Positions 1 to 10,619 of a stretch of 64,000 nt of DNA are shown in pieces. The notes beneath the pieces are model-generated. The model made no database searches, was not told the origin of the DNA, and worked only from the letters and a program-made list of their open reading frames with translations. Position numbers and translations under genes: made by a program. Positions within the stretch are counted from its first letter, which is position 1, and each line of letters opens with the position of its first letter. Source of the stretch: Closterium sp. NIES-65 (Eukaryota; Streptophyta; Zygnematophyceae; Desmidiales; Closteriaceae). Location of the stretch: NCBI GenBank assembly GCA_948144175.1, contig CANXME010002096.1, positions 1,488,001-1,552,000 on the forward strand, in the 5' to 3' direction.

Positions 1-1133
1 GCTTCATTGGGTCGTTCCCTCCTGGTACCCAGTGGAGCCTCCGGCGGCCGGTCTACGGTCTCCGCCAGGCACCCCGTGAGTGGGACGACATTCTGAGGAC
101 GACTCTTGCTGCCCTTGGGTTTGCTCCTTCTACTGTTGACCTGTCGCTGCAACTGCGCACCGACACTTCGCTGCCGCCGTTCTACATCCTCATGTACGTC
201 GACGACTTGGTCTTTGCCAGTGCTGACATTGAGGCTCTCGCCTTGGTGAAGTCGGAGCTGCAAAAGAGACACACGTGCACGGACATGGGTGAGCTGCGTA
301 GTTACCTTGGCTTGCAGATCACCCGGGACAGAGCACGCCGCACCATCACACTGACTCAGTCACACATGGTGCAGCAGGTCTTTCAGCGCTTCGGCTTCAC
401 CTGGTCCTCGGCACATGCCATTCCTCTGGCTACAGGTCACTCTCTCTCAGCTCCACCTTCGGACGAGTCTGTAAAGCCGAGTGGTCCTTACCCAGAGCTA
501 GTAGGCTGCCTCATGTACCTGATGACTTGCACTCGTCCTGACCTTGCGTACCCTCTTGGTCGTCTGGCTCGCTACGTGGCTCCTGGTAGGCATTGAAAGG
601 TACACATGGATGCTGCTAAGACGATACTGCGCTACTTGTGCAGTACATTGGGCATGGGGCTCGTGCTTGGAGGACGGGGCGACGTTGTCCTCACTGGGCA
701 CTCGGACCGTTCTTGGGTTGACGACCTGGCTACGCAGTGGCCGTCACAGGGTTACACCTTCAGTCTTAGCTGTGGCTCTGTTTCTTGGCAGTCTACACGC
801 TCGTCTTCTGTTCTCAGTTCCAGTTGTGAGGCGGAGATCTACGCCACAGCCATGTCTGCACAGGAGTTACGCTGACTCACCTACTTGCTGACCGACTTGG
901 GAGAGCGGCCTCGTCCTCCTCCAGTTCTGTACGTTCTGTACAAACTGGAGCACAGAACGAAGCGCATCGCTCTGCGTTACTTCTTTGCTCGAGAGTTGCA
1001 GGAGCGTGGTCAGCTTCGTCTTGCTCACGTGGCCACTCGAGCCAACACTGCTGATTTATTCACCAAGGCACTTCCACCTGGTGATCATAAGCGCTTTTGT
1101 ACTTTGTTAGGCCTTGTGCCTCACTTGCTGTAG
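1..1133 (+). pseudogene. Degenerate copia reverse transcriptase / RNase H (3' end of pol of element A)
   Basis: The frame is open from the window edge (from base 3). It shows the end of the reverse transcriptase with the catalytic YVDD (about 198-209), then the RNase H domain with SCEAEIYA and ALRYFFARELQ, and ends with a degenerate ADLFTKAL. Three lesions are visible: in-frame stops at 594-596 and 873-875, and a 30-base deletion after VLYV (about 930-945) that removes the DNKAMLAL-type motif present in elements D and E. It cannot give a full-length product. The reading frame is otherwise kept, so decay is recent to moderate. Confidence 0.9.
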
Positions 1134-1385
1134 ACTTTGCTTGTACATTGATGTATATATATATGTATGTATATATTGTTTATATATATCTGCATGCTTG
1201 CCCTTGCTAGGTAGTGATCACTGTGTTGCTGTTGTTGCATATATACCTGTGCATGTGAACTAGCCTTGTAGCCCTCTGCTTGTGCTCAGTGTGTGTGGTG
1301 ACTTTGTGATCCACCCTGAGCTTGCTTTGCTTCTCTTGACTCGTCTTGTGACCCCTTGCTCTCCCCCACTTTGCCTATGGGGGTG
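1134..1385 (+). other. 3' untranslated region and polypurine tract of element A
   Basis: AT-rich stretch with TATA microsatellite-like runs, ending in the purine-rich ATGGGGGTG (1377-1385) directly before the TG of the LTR. The same block, ending ctatgggggtg, precedes the 3' LTR of elements D and E, and a close variant precedes that of F, so it is a shared second-strand priming region. Confidence 0.75.
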
Positions 1386-1501
1386 TGTCAAATTATATAT
1401 ATGCTATATATGTTTAGGTTGTAGTGGGGTAGCCAATATGGGGTACAGCCCCTTCTAGGGTTTCATATTTGTACCCAACACTTTCCTAGTTCATCCATTC
1501 C
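1386..1501 (+). repeat. 3' LTR of element A, left part
   Basis: Starts TGTCAAATT after the polypurine tract. It shares the core GTAGTGGGGTA, GGGGTACA and ATTTGTACCC blocks with the roughly 130-bp LTRs of elements D, E and F and with solo LTR S. It stops at 1501, where element B is inserted; the duplicated target ATTCC is 1497-1501. Confidence 0.85.
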
Positions 1502-1743
1502 TGTCAGAACTTATATTTGTAACTGCCTGTAGCTGTAGTTAGTGTAGTTATTATAAACTTAGTTTGGTGGTGCACCTTCTTTGTTTCCTATGCTATATGT
1601 TCCTTGAAACCTATAGTGAAACCATTTCTTCCCAATTCTCTCGATCCTCACCCTTGGCACAAAACTACTCGATATCCTAGTTGGACCTAGGCTCCTAAGC
1701 CTAGGCCCTAGTAAAATTTAGTTCATTCTCGCTCATCTCGATA
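1502..1743 (+). repeat. 5' LTR of element B (242 bp)
   Basis: Begins TGTCAGAACTT and ends CTCATCTCGATA just before the primer binding site. Compared with the right LTR it carries about 40 extra bases near its end (about 1690-1730). The terminal dinucleotide appears to be TA instead of the usual CA. Confidence 0.8.
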
Positions 1744-1759
1744 TGCTATCAGAGCAAGT
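1744..1759 (+). other. Primer binding site of element B
   Basis: TGCTATCAGAGCAAGT directly after the LTR. It resembles the plant initiator-Met-tRNA complement TGGTATCAGAGC, with C for G at the third base. The same variant is used by element F. Confidence 0.75.
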
Positions 1760-1782
1760 TACGTCCTGGCCTGTGCGCCCGC

Positions 1783-1992
1783 TGTGAGAGTACGATGGCT
1801 TATGCCAGCTATGCTTGCTTGCCTTTACTTTATCATGCTATTTCTAGCATAGGATAATTATATGCATGCATGAATTGCTTGATTTCCTAGGCTAGGTGCT
1901 TTCCTATATATAGCCTCGTGTTGTACCCAGGTGATCATTCAATTCAATTCAATTTGAATCATCTTTTCTGAGCTCGATCCCAGATCCTCACA
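1783..1992 (+). repeat. 5' LTR of gypsy element C (210 bp)
   Basis: TGTGAGAGTACG to GATCCTCACA. It has a TATA-like run (tcctatatatagcc, about 1903-1916) that may be its promoter. Confidence 0.88.
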
Positions 1993-1994
1993 CT

Positions 1995-2010
1995 TGGTAA
2001 TCAGAGCGAG
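1995..2010 (+). other. Primer binding site region of element C
   Basis: TTGGTAATCAGAGCGAG begins three bases after the LTR. It is like the initiator-Met complement but with one extra A. The region from here to about 2415 is untranslated leader without a recognisable gene. Confidence 0.55.
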
Positions 2011-2415
2011 TTTACACGCGAGGTCTTCAACCGCTTAGTTCCGGCCTTTAAAAACCGCGGGGGCGACGACAAAAGCGCCGATACGGGTATGTAAAACCAG
2101 TTCCGCGCAATTTTTCTAAGTCCTCCTCGGTTCGGTTTTCGAACACCCCTTAGATTTACTGGTGGAAAGGTGGGAGTTTCGACCGCTCGATCGAGTTTCA
2201 TCTCAACTGCCCAGAAAATTTCGCCAAAAAAATTGGAATTTGGAGCGTCGGATCGATTTTCTCCTCAACGGCCAAGATCGGACGCGAATTTCGCATAAGG
2301 GAGATTTATGCAACCTACAGAATTCGCGCTCGTCGATTCTACAGTCAATTTGACTCGCAGTAAGTCGACCAGCTCCTAGAATTCGATTTTTTTCGTCGCG
2401 CATATTCCTATAAAT

Positions 2416-3288
2416 CGCCAAATGGAGGGAAAAAAGAGATATTTCAGTACACAAAATCGCGGAGTTACGTGCTGAGCATAAGCAAATACATGCGGCGCTC
2501 CCACGACTCGAAAAACTCGTTGCGAACCTGTCGGCAACCGCCATAGCAGCAGCGACAACAGTAGGAGCAACAGCAGCGGCAACACCGACAATTCTACATG
2601 CGACAACGGCAGCAGCTACAGTTAACCTCGAAGCAGTGAAGCTGAGGCTACCGGAGGCGTTCGATCCTACAGTAAGAAGGAACGACGTTCGTCGATTTGA
2701 AGCTGAACTCGAAATTTACTTCGAAGCCATTAGATGCACGACCTCGACAAAAGACGCAATGCGCATACGGCTCGCAGCAACACTGTTAGGAGGCCCAGCT
2801 CTAGAGTGGATCAACAACAGAATAGTCCAAGGCGAGGGGACGTGGGCGCAGGTTCCGGCAGCACTGATCGAACAGCTTGACACGTTGAACAGTAGCTACT
2901 ACAGAACACGACGCAACAAGCCAACTAGTGGCATGGGGCGATTGGCACCACCCACGACTGCCGACCCGATGGAGAACGACGAGGGCGATGTGGAGAAGCG
3001 GCTAGCAAATAATGAGACGTGCAAATTTTGCGGCGCTACAGGACATCGTATCTTGGCGTGTTGGAAAATGAAGAGAAGGTGTGCGGAGCTGAAGGACAAG
3101 AACAGTGCGGCACCCCCGAAGCAGAAAACGGACAACGTGGCAACTTCGGAGAGGGCGAAAAAAGGAGAATATGGTGGCGCAAATTTAAAACGTCACGACC
3201 AGCCGACACCAGGGGAAATCGCCAAGACTAATGGAGGATCCGCGAAACAAGACCCTGCACCGACCGGGGAACTCCAGCCGTATACCCC
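2416..3288 (+). pseudogene. Gypsy gag of element C (continues at 18254-18380 after element D)
   Basis: The frame is open from a TAA near 2413. It contains a helical N-terminal stretch (RLEKLVANLSATA), the capsid-like part (RLPEAFDP to about 2910) and one zinc knuckle of CX2CX4HX4C form (CKFCGATGHRILAC, about 3020-3062), then a basic low-complexity tail. Element D interrupts it at 3288. After the insertion is removed, the same frame runs on through 18254-18377 and stops at TGA 18378-18380. I see no in-frame ATG before the conserved part, so the start codon may be lost or lie across an upstream splice or frameshift. Confidence 0.75.
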
Positions 3289-3416
3289 TGTGAAATGAGT
3301 AAGCAAGAATGAAATGACTAAGGAAAGATTGGGTACAAATACAACCCTAGAAACCCTGTACCCCATATGTGCTACCCCACTATAGCCTACAGCAACTATG
3401 TCATATAAATCTGACA
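3289..3416 (-). repeat. 3' LTR of element D (128 bp)
   Basis: Plus-strand TGTGAAATGAG to TCTGACA. Shares the short-LTR core with A, E, F and S. Confidence 0.9.
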
Positions 3417-3622
3417 CACCCCCATAGGCAAAGTGGGGGAGAACAAGGGGTCACAAGACCAGTCAAGCAAAGCAAAACAAGCTCAGGGTGGATCACAAAG
3501 TCACCACACAGTCCGAGCACAAGAGTAGGGCCAGAGGCCAGTTCACATGCAGGAGTACTGACATATATATAAAACTAGACAAACAAGAGCAGGCATATAT
3601 ATATGTCACAGTACAAGTGAAG

Positions 3623-6600
3623 TCAAGAGGAGAGCAAGTGAGGCAAGACAGGCACAAGACCCAGCTGGGTGCAAAAGCGCTGATGGTCACAAGGCGCGAG
3701 TGCCTTGGTGAACACATCAGCAGTGTTGGCCTCAGAGGCCACGTACGCAAGTCGCAACTGACCACGCTGCTGCAGCTCACGAGCAAGGAAGTAGCGGAGA
3801 GCAATGTGCTTCGTTCTGTGCTCCAAGCGCTGCTCTCGACACAAGGCCAGCATAGCCTTGTTGTCTACGTACAGCACTGGAGGAGAACGAGGCGGCTCTC
3901 CAAGGTCAGTCAGCAGGTAGGTGAGCCAGCGAAGCTCCTGTGCAGCCATGGCCCCGGCGTAGATCTCAGCCTCACAACTGGAGCCGAGAACCGAAGACGA
4001 GCGAGTAGACCGCCACGAGACAGAGCCGGAACCAAGGCTGAAGGTGTAACCCTGTGACGACCGCTGCGTAGCCTGGTCGTCAGCCCAAGAAGCGTCCGCG
4101 TGGCCGGTAAGGACCACTGGACTCCGCCCTCCAAGCACTAGCCCCATGCCCGACGTACTGCACAGGTAGCGCAATACCCTCTTAGCTGCAGCCATGTGCT
4201 CCGGTCTGTGTCTCCCAGGAGCAACATAGCGTGCAAGAATGCTCAGAGGGTATGCAAGGTCAGGTCGTGTGCAGGTCATCAGGTACATGAGGCAGCCAAC
4301 AAGCTCTGCATACGGACCACTCGACTCTACGGACTCATCCGAAGGCAGAGCTGAGAGTGAGTGGCGAGTAGGCAGAGGAGTGGCCTGAGGCGAGGAGTAC
4401 GTGAAGCCGAAGCGCTGAAGGACCTGCTGCACCATGTGTGACTGAGTCAAGGTAATGGTGCGGCGTGCTCTGTCCCGAGTGATCTGCAAGCCAAGGTAGC
4501 TGCGCAGTTCACCCAGGTCTGTGCACGTGTGTCTCTTCAGCAGCTCGGACTTCACGTAGGCGAGTCCAGCAGTGTCCGCTGTGGCAAAGACCAAGTCGTC
4601 GACGTACACGAGGATGTAGAACGGCGGCAGGGAAGTGTCGGTGCGAAGAAACAGCGACGGGTCAGCAGTAGAAGGAGCAAACCCAAGAGCCGCAAGCGTA
4701 GTCCTCAGTGTGTCGTGCCACTCACGCGGTGCCTGGCGGAGACCGTAGACTGGCCGTCGGAGGCTCCACTGGGTGCCAGGAGGGAAAGTCCCAGTGAAGC
4801 CAGGTGGACGGCGAAGCTAGATCTCCTCGTGCAGGCTACCCTGCAAGAACGCAGTGCTGAAGTCGAGAGAGTGAAGCTCGTAGTCGCGCTGAGCGGCTAT
4901 GTGCAGCAGCACCCGAAGAGTAGTCATCTTCGGGGTGGGAGAGAAGGTCTGAAAGTAGTCAACTCCCTGCCGCTGACTGAAGCCACGAGCAACGTACCGT
5001 GCCTTGAAGACAGGTGGAGAGCCGGGCGGCCGCTTCACCCTGAAGATCCACATGCCACTGACGATGTTCGCCCTTGGGAGGGGGAACCGCGTCAACGTAG
5101 GTGCCTGTGGACTTCCAGGAAGCCATCTCTGCATCCATAGCTGCCTGCCACTGAGAGGAGTAGGGACCCTCTACGGCCTCTGCGTAAGAACGCGGAGTCG
5201 GGATGTCTAGTGCATCCGGGTCTCCCTCAGGGGCAAGCAGTACAGACGCGAGATGAGGTGAAGCAGCCGCTAGACACTGTAACTCCTCCTGCCTGTCCTC
5301 TAGGACGTCCGTGCTAAGAGCACACTCACCCCCGACGGACGGAGGACAGACAGACGCAGACTCAGCAACAAGACTAGCAGCGTAGTCGAGACGACAGCGA
5401 GCAGCAAAGTCGACGAGCTCAGCGACTAGAGCAGACGCAGCAGTGGACTCAAAAGAGGGGTCAGTGACGACAGTAGCAAGCAGACGCGTGACAGTAGGAC
5501 TAGCAGCACGAAGAGAGTCCGACTCAGGGTCAGCAAGCGCAGGAAGAGATGACTCAGGAGGAGAAGGCAAAGGGGCACGCAGAGGAGCAGTGGACGGACG
5601 CAAAGACATCCGGTGCGTGCCAGGAACAGGAGGAGGACGCTGACGCGAACTGCGACCACTAGCGCGAGCAGCACGAACAGGCGACGCGGGACGAGACGCA
5701 GGCTCACGACGCTCAGCAAGACCTCCAGTAGGACCAGTGTAAGGAGAGGGAGCAGGCAGTGGAGAGGAAGGCTCCAGCAGGGGCTGCGACTGGACAGGCG
5801 GTGGACCCTCTACTGGAGGAGAAAGACCAAGAGCCTGCTGCAGGAGCGGAACGAAGTACGGCCGAGGCCGCGCGGCGGCTCCAGACTCAGCAGGGACAGC
5901 ACCAGCACCCTCAGCGACAGCACCAGCGCCACCCACACCTCCAGCGGCAGGACCAACAGCAGCAGGCTCAGCACGAACGCCCTCAGCAGCTCCAGCTCCA
6001 GGAGGACCCGCAGGTCCAGCAGCTCCGGGACCGGCAGCACCCGCACCCTCGACGGTCGAAGAAGCTCCAGCTCCAGCTCCAGCAGCACCTCCAGACTCAG
6101 CAGCACGCCTCCAGCGGCGAGCGAACCACTCACGCAGCTCCTGTGGAGAGAGGGGCTCCCGGCGAGACGCAGCAGCAGGAGAAACCCCAGGCTCAGCAGC
6201 TCCAGACGCAGCACCCCCACGCTCAGCAGCTCCCAGCTCAGCACCCCCAGGCTCAGCAGCTCCCGACCCAGCACCCCCAGGCCCAGCACCTCCAGGCACA
6301 GCACCCCCCGGCTCAGCACCCCCAGGCTCCGCACCCACCGCAGTAGCACCCTCAGGCCCAGCACCCCCAGCAGTAGCACCCCCAGGCTCAGCACCCCCGC
6401 GCACAGTACCCCCAGAGTCAGCACCCCCAGGCTCAGCACCCGCAGCAGCACCAGAGTCACCAGTAACCTCGACCGGGTCAACGGCGTCTACCTGGGACAC
6501 ACCTGAGGGGGCAGGAGCCTGAGGGGGGAGGGGGTCTACCGGGGGGGGAACCGGCACAAGGAAGTCCGGGGGAGGGGGGAGGGAAGGAGTGCGGTAGGGG

Positions 6601-9530
6601 AAGAGACGGTAGAAGGGGACTGACTCGTCGAACGTAACGTCCTGGGAGGACAGAACACGACGAGAGGAGGGGTGGTAAAACTGCCACCCTGGGGCGTCAG
6701 TGGGGAAGCCAAGGAAGACACAGGGAGCAGCACGAGGGGACAGCTTGTCCGCAGACACGTCGCGGACAAACGCCCGAGATCCCCAGACACGGAACACAGA
6801 CGCATCGCCAACCTTCCCCGTCCACAGCAAGACTGGGGACATCGCAGGCCAAGAGACCCGGGGGTGAAGGTTGAGCTGATGCGCCGCGTACCTCACCGCA
6901 AACGGCCACAGAAAATGGGGGGCAGCCGCATGCATCATGGACGTACGAGCGACATCCATGACCATGCCAATGCGGCGCTCAGCAATCCCATTTTGCTGTG
7001 GTGAGTCCGGAAGCGTGAAGGTCTGGTGGATCCCCCGTGCACGACAGTAGTCTCGCAGAAGGCGAGAAGAGAACTCTCCGCCTCTGTCAGAGTGCAGACG
7101 CAGAACAGGAAAGTCCGAGCCGAAGCTCTTCCTGAGCTGGAGACGAGCCTCGCGGATCCAGTCGATCAGCACCTCAGTGACCGCACCCTTGCTGCGCAAG
7201 GGGAGGACTGTGGTGTAACGCGAATAGTCGTCAACCACCAACAGGAAGTAGCGCTCGTAACCCTGCCCACGGACGGGGGCTGGGCCCCACACATCCATGT
7301 GAAGCGTCTGCAGGGGAGCCTCTGTCGGGGGGAAGTGGGAGGAGTGAGGAGTAGCCCGGAGGCGACCCTCGACACAGGGGACACAGGAAGGTCCTGGTCC
7401 GGAGGGGAGAGGAGGGAGAGACTGGGGAAGACCAGAGACAAGGACACGGGAAGCCATGCTCCGAAGACGGGGCAAGGAGGGGTGGCCAAGACGGTGGTGC
7501 CACAGGAGAGTCTCGTGAGACAGGAGGCGACAAGAACAGGGGGCAGACTCAGGACCTGACCGGGACGCAGCAGCAAGTACCTGACCCGACGCAGCCACGT
7601 GACCAGACGCAGGGACAGGAGGAGACTCAACGGTCAGGGTGTAGAGACTCGACCCCGGCCGACGCGAGAACGTGGCCAGGTGTCGGCCCGTGCGTGCCTC
7701 CGTGCAGTGGGTCACCCGCTGACTCGCAGGAGTGATCTGGTGAACACCCCCATCCTGCAGGTCCGCTCCACTCACAAAGTTCGTGGAGAACGAGGGAAGG
7801 TACAGACCCGACAGGGTGCCCGAAGGGGCAGCCGGACACGGGAGGACAGTGGAGAAGTGAGACAGGACAGGACCTCCAGAGGGGTCAGCAAGGGAGACTG
7901 CAACCGGCCGGCCGAGCGGCGTAAGGGTAGTGCGGTCTCGAAAGAAGGAGCGAGAAGCTCCGGAGTCAAGTGTGAAAGTGAGGGAAGACGAGGACGACGC
8001 AGTACCTGAGAGCGCAGTCTCACCAGTACCTGAGAGCGCAGACGCACTGGCACCTAGAGCAGCAGCCTCACAAGCACCTAGCGCAGCAGTACCAATGCCC
8101 GGGTCGGGCTGGAAACAACGGTAACCCTCATTCTCCTCACTATAATCCACAACATACATATCAGTAAGGATAGCATCAAAATCAAGATCAAAGATCGCTA
8201 CACCAGCCCTGAGAAGCTCATCCCAGCGAGGGATCTCACTAGCCCCAGGGAACTGCTGACGCCAGGCGTCCGTCAGGCGGCCAAAGCAGCGCTGGGTGGC
8301 GTGGGCACCCCCACACTGCTCACCCGCGCGGTCGCCGGAACGAAGAACGTAGGTGCAGGGACCAGCACCCCCACCCCTCTGACGCCCAGCGTACCACTCA
8401 CGAAGCTGCTGAGGCGAAGGGATGTCCCGCGAGCGCTGCTGCTGCTGCCGGTGCGAGCGCTGGCCACCACCACCGCCGCTACGCTGCTGGGTACCACCCC
8501 GATCAGCTCCACCTCCTCCACCACCACTGCCTCCTCCGCTGCCGCCTCCACCGCCTCCACCTCCGCCGCCTCCACCTCCGCCGCTGCCTCCACCACCACC
8601 GCTGCCACCACCACCACCGTCTCCGCCGCTGCTGCCACCACCACCACCACCACCCCCGCCACTAGTCCCGCCGCCACCCCCACTCCCTCCGCCGCCACCG
8701 CCGCCACCGCCACCGCCCCCTCCAGCTCCACCCGCGCCCTTGCCCCCCTTGCCCTTGCTGGAGCGACGTCTCCCACTAGGGGCAGACGCCGCGCCGACCG
8801 ACTCAAGACCAAGCAGGTCGGCAGCAGCAGCAGAGGCAACAGAGGGCAGCAAGGGGGAAGGAGAGCACCCCTCAAAGATGGGGGTGCGAGGGTCACCACG
8901 AGAAGCACCTACAGCGACTATGCTCTTCTCCGCTGCAAGGAGGGCCTTCTCGAGGAGGTCGACGGTGAGGGTGGTGGGACAGACTGCGAGAAAGTGGTCC
9001 CTGACGACGCGAAGGGAGTCAGGGAGGCGCGCGACTACGTAGTAGAGAGCGATGTACATGGGGGGGGGGTTCTTGGCGCAGAACTTAGCAGGAAGGGCGG
9101 CGCGGTAGCGAGTGTCACTAGTGCGGAGGTGCGTAATGAGGTCAGCGACAGTGGGAAAGGCAGAGAGGTCAGGAAAGAGGTAGGGAAGCATGAGACGGCT
9201 CAGTGCAGCAGTGGCAGGGGAGGAGTAGCGTGCAACTACAGCGTCGTACAAGGTCTGAGCACTCTTGTACTGACTAAAGTGCGCACGCTCAGAGGTAGGG
9301 AGGTGGCGACGCACAGCAAGACGTGCAGCAGCATCGTGGGTGGCCCACTTAGAGCGGACAGCGGGATCAGCATCAGCAGCAGGAGCAGGAGAGGCGCCAG
9401 AGGTGAGGTCAAAGAGAGAAAGGTCGTCAGTCCTGTCGCACTGTAAGAACAGCTGCAGGTCGTCTAACCAGACCTCAAAATCAATGGCGCGACCCTCAGC
9501 GTCAAAAGCTAGGACACTAGGGGTAGCCAT
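3623..9530 (-). pseudogene. Copia gag-pol polyprotein of element D (frameshifted, one stop)
   Basis: Starts MATPSVLAFDAEG at 9530. Order on the minus strand: gag; a very long glycine tract (about 8745-8470 plus coordinates); a zinc-binding motif of unusual spacing near 8305-8370; protease LDSGASRSFF; pre-integrase HHCC; integrase with HMDVWG, LHSDRGGEF and QNGIAERR; a GGAEP repeat linker (about 6440-6170); RT with YVDDLVFA (about 4600); RNase H ending ADVFTKAL. Lesions: an extra base at about 5071-5084 (cccttgggaggggg, where E has ccccaggaggggg) and a TAG at 4817-4819 that replaces the W of EEIWLRR. About 1,970 codons, close to the 1,974 of E. It could be repaired in trans only by products of a relative such as E. 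Confidence 0.92.
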
Positions 9531-9554
9531 GGCGACGACAGCGGCGCAGTGCAA

Positions 9555-10275
9555 GCAGTAGGGAAAGAGCTCGCAGTGGCAGTGGGACTGTGCTCACCAG
9601 GCAGGGCAGGTCGAGTAGGTATGCAGAAAGGCGGCTCAGCGACCTGGCGGCTCGGGTGCTGGGCGGCTCGGGCGCAGGGCGGCTCGGCTCCCGGGCGGCT
9701 CGGCGGCAGGGCAGCTCGGGGGCAGGGCGGCTCGGCTCCCGGGCGGCTCGGCGACAGGGCGGCTCGGGTGCAGGGCGGCTCGGCTCCCGGGCGGCTCGGC
9801 TGCAGGGCGGCTCGGCTCCCGGTAGTAGGTGGGCGGCGGGGCCGCGCGAGAAGACGGCCGGGGCCGCTACGGTAGTAGGCGGCGGGGCCGCGGTCGAAGA
9901 GGCGGCTGGCGCCGCGGTCGTAGCAGGCGGCGGGGCCGTGCAAGCAGGCGGCCGGAGCCGCGGTAGTAGAGGGCGGCGAGGCCGCGCTAGCAGGCGGCCG
10001 GGGCCGCGACAGTAGCGGGCAGCGGGGCCGCGGTCGAACAGGCGGCTGGGGGGGGGGGGCGCGGTCGAGCAGGCGGCCGGGGCCGCGGTAGTAGCGGGCG
10101 GCGAGGCCGTGCGAGCAGGCAGCCGGGGCCGCGACAGGAGCAGGCGGCGGGGCCGCGGTCGAACAGGCGGCTGGGGCCGCGGTCGTAGCAGGTGGCCGGG
10201 GCCGCGATCGTAGTGGGCGGCGGCCGCGGCGTAGCGGGCGGCAGGGCCGCGTCGAGCAGGCGGCTGGGGGCCGCG
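9555..10275 (-). repeat. GC-rich tandem-repeat leader of element D, part 1
   Basis: Between the gag start and element E. Imperfect tandem units built on gggcggctcgg (9650-9830) and ccgcggtcgaacaggcggctgggg (9840-10270). Open frames here exist only because the repeats lack stops. The leader continues at 17736-18104. Confidence 0.7.
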
Positions 10276-10407
10276 TGAGAAAGTACGAACGAGAAGTGGA
10301 TGACTATGAAAAGAAGTGGGTACAAATAGGAAACCCTAATTGGGTTGTACCCCCTATGGGATACCCCACTATAGCCTACAGAAACAAGTAAGCTATATGT
10401 TCTGACA
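10276..10407 (-). repeat. 3' LTR of element E (132 bp)
   Basis: Plus-strand TGAGAAAGTACG to TTCTGACA, next to the polypurine tract (cacccccatagg on plus, 10408 onward). Confidence 0.93.
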
Positions 10408-10619
10408 CACCCCCATAGGCAAAGTGGGGGAGAACAAGGGGTCACAAGACCAGTCAAGCAAAGCAAAGCAAAGCTCAGGGTGGATCACAAAGTCACCACG
10501 CATTCCGAGCACAAGTTCAAAGGCCAGAAGGCCAGTTTACATGCAAGATCATATATAGAGATATACAAGAATCAAGCAAGCAAGAGCAAGAGTATATATA
10601 GGCGAAGGTACAAGCAAGG

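Larger units (their letters stand above)
1..1501 (+). mobile_element. Element A: Ty1/copia LTR retrotransposon, 5' end outside window
   Basis: Only the 3' part is present: end of pol, 3' untranslated region, polypurine tract and the start of the 3' LTR. The LTR is broken at 1501 by element B, and its remainder lies at 24151-24170. The pol is close in sequence to elements D and E, so all three belong to one lineage. It is the outermost layer of nest 1. Confidence 0.85.

Noticed and set aside
5613..6506. Ser/Thr/Arg-rich plus frame opposite the linker of D
   Set aside because: Antisense of the GGAEP repeat region; the minus frame has recognised domains on both sides.
8301..9446. Plus-strand frames opposite the glycine tract of D (Thr/Ala- and Pro-rich)
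   Set aside because: Antisense shadows of the real gag-pol frame; the glycine tract reads as proline or alanine/threonine on the other strand.
9549..10466. Long arginine/glycine/proline-rich open frames on both strands in the leader of D
   Set aside because: They follow the GC-rich tandem units in all frames, have no domain, and lie in the untranslated leader of a retrotransposon.
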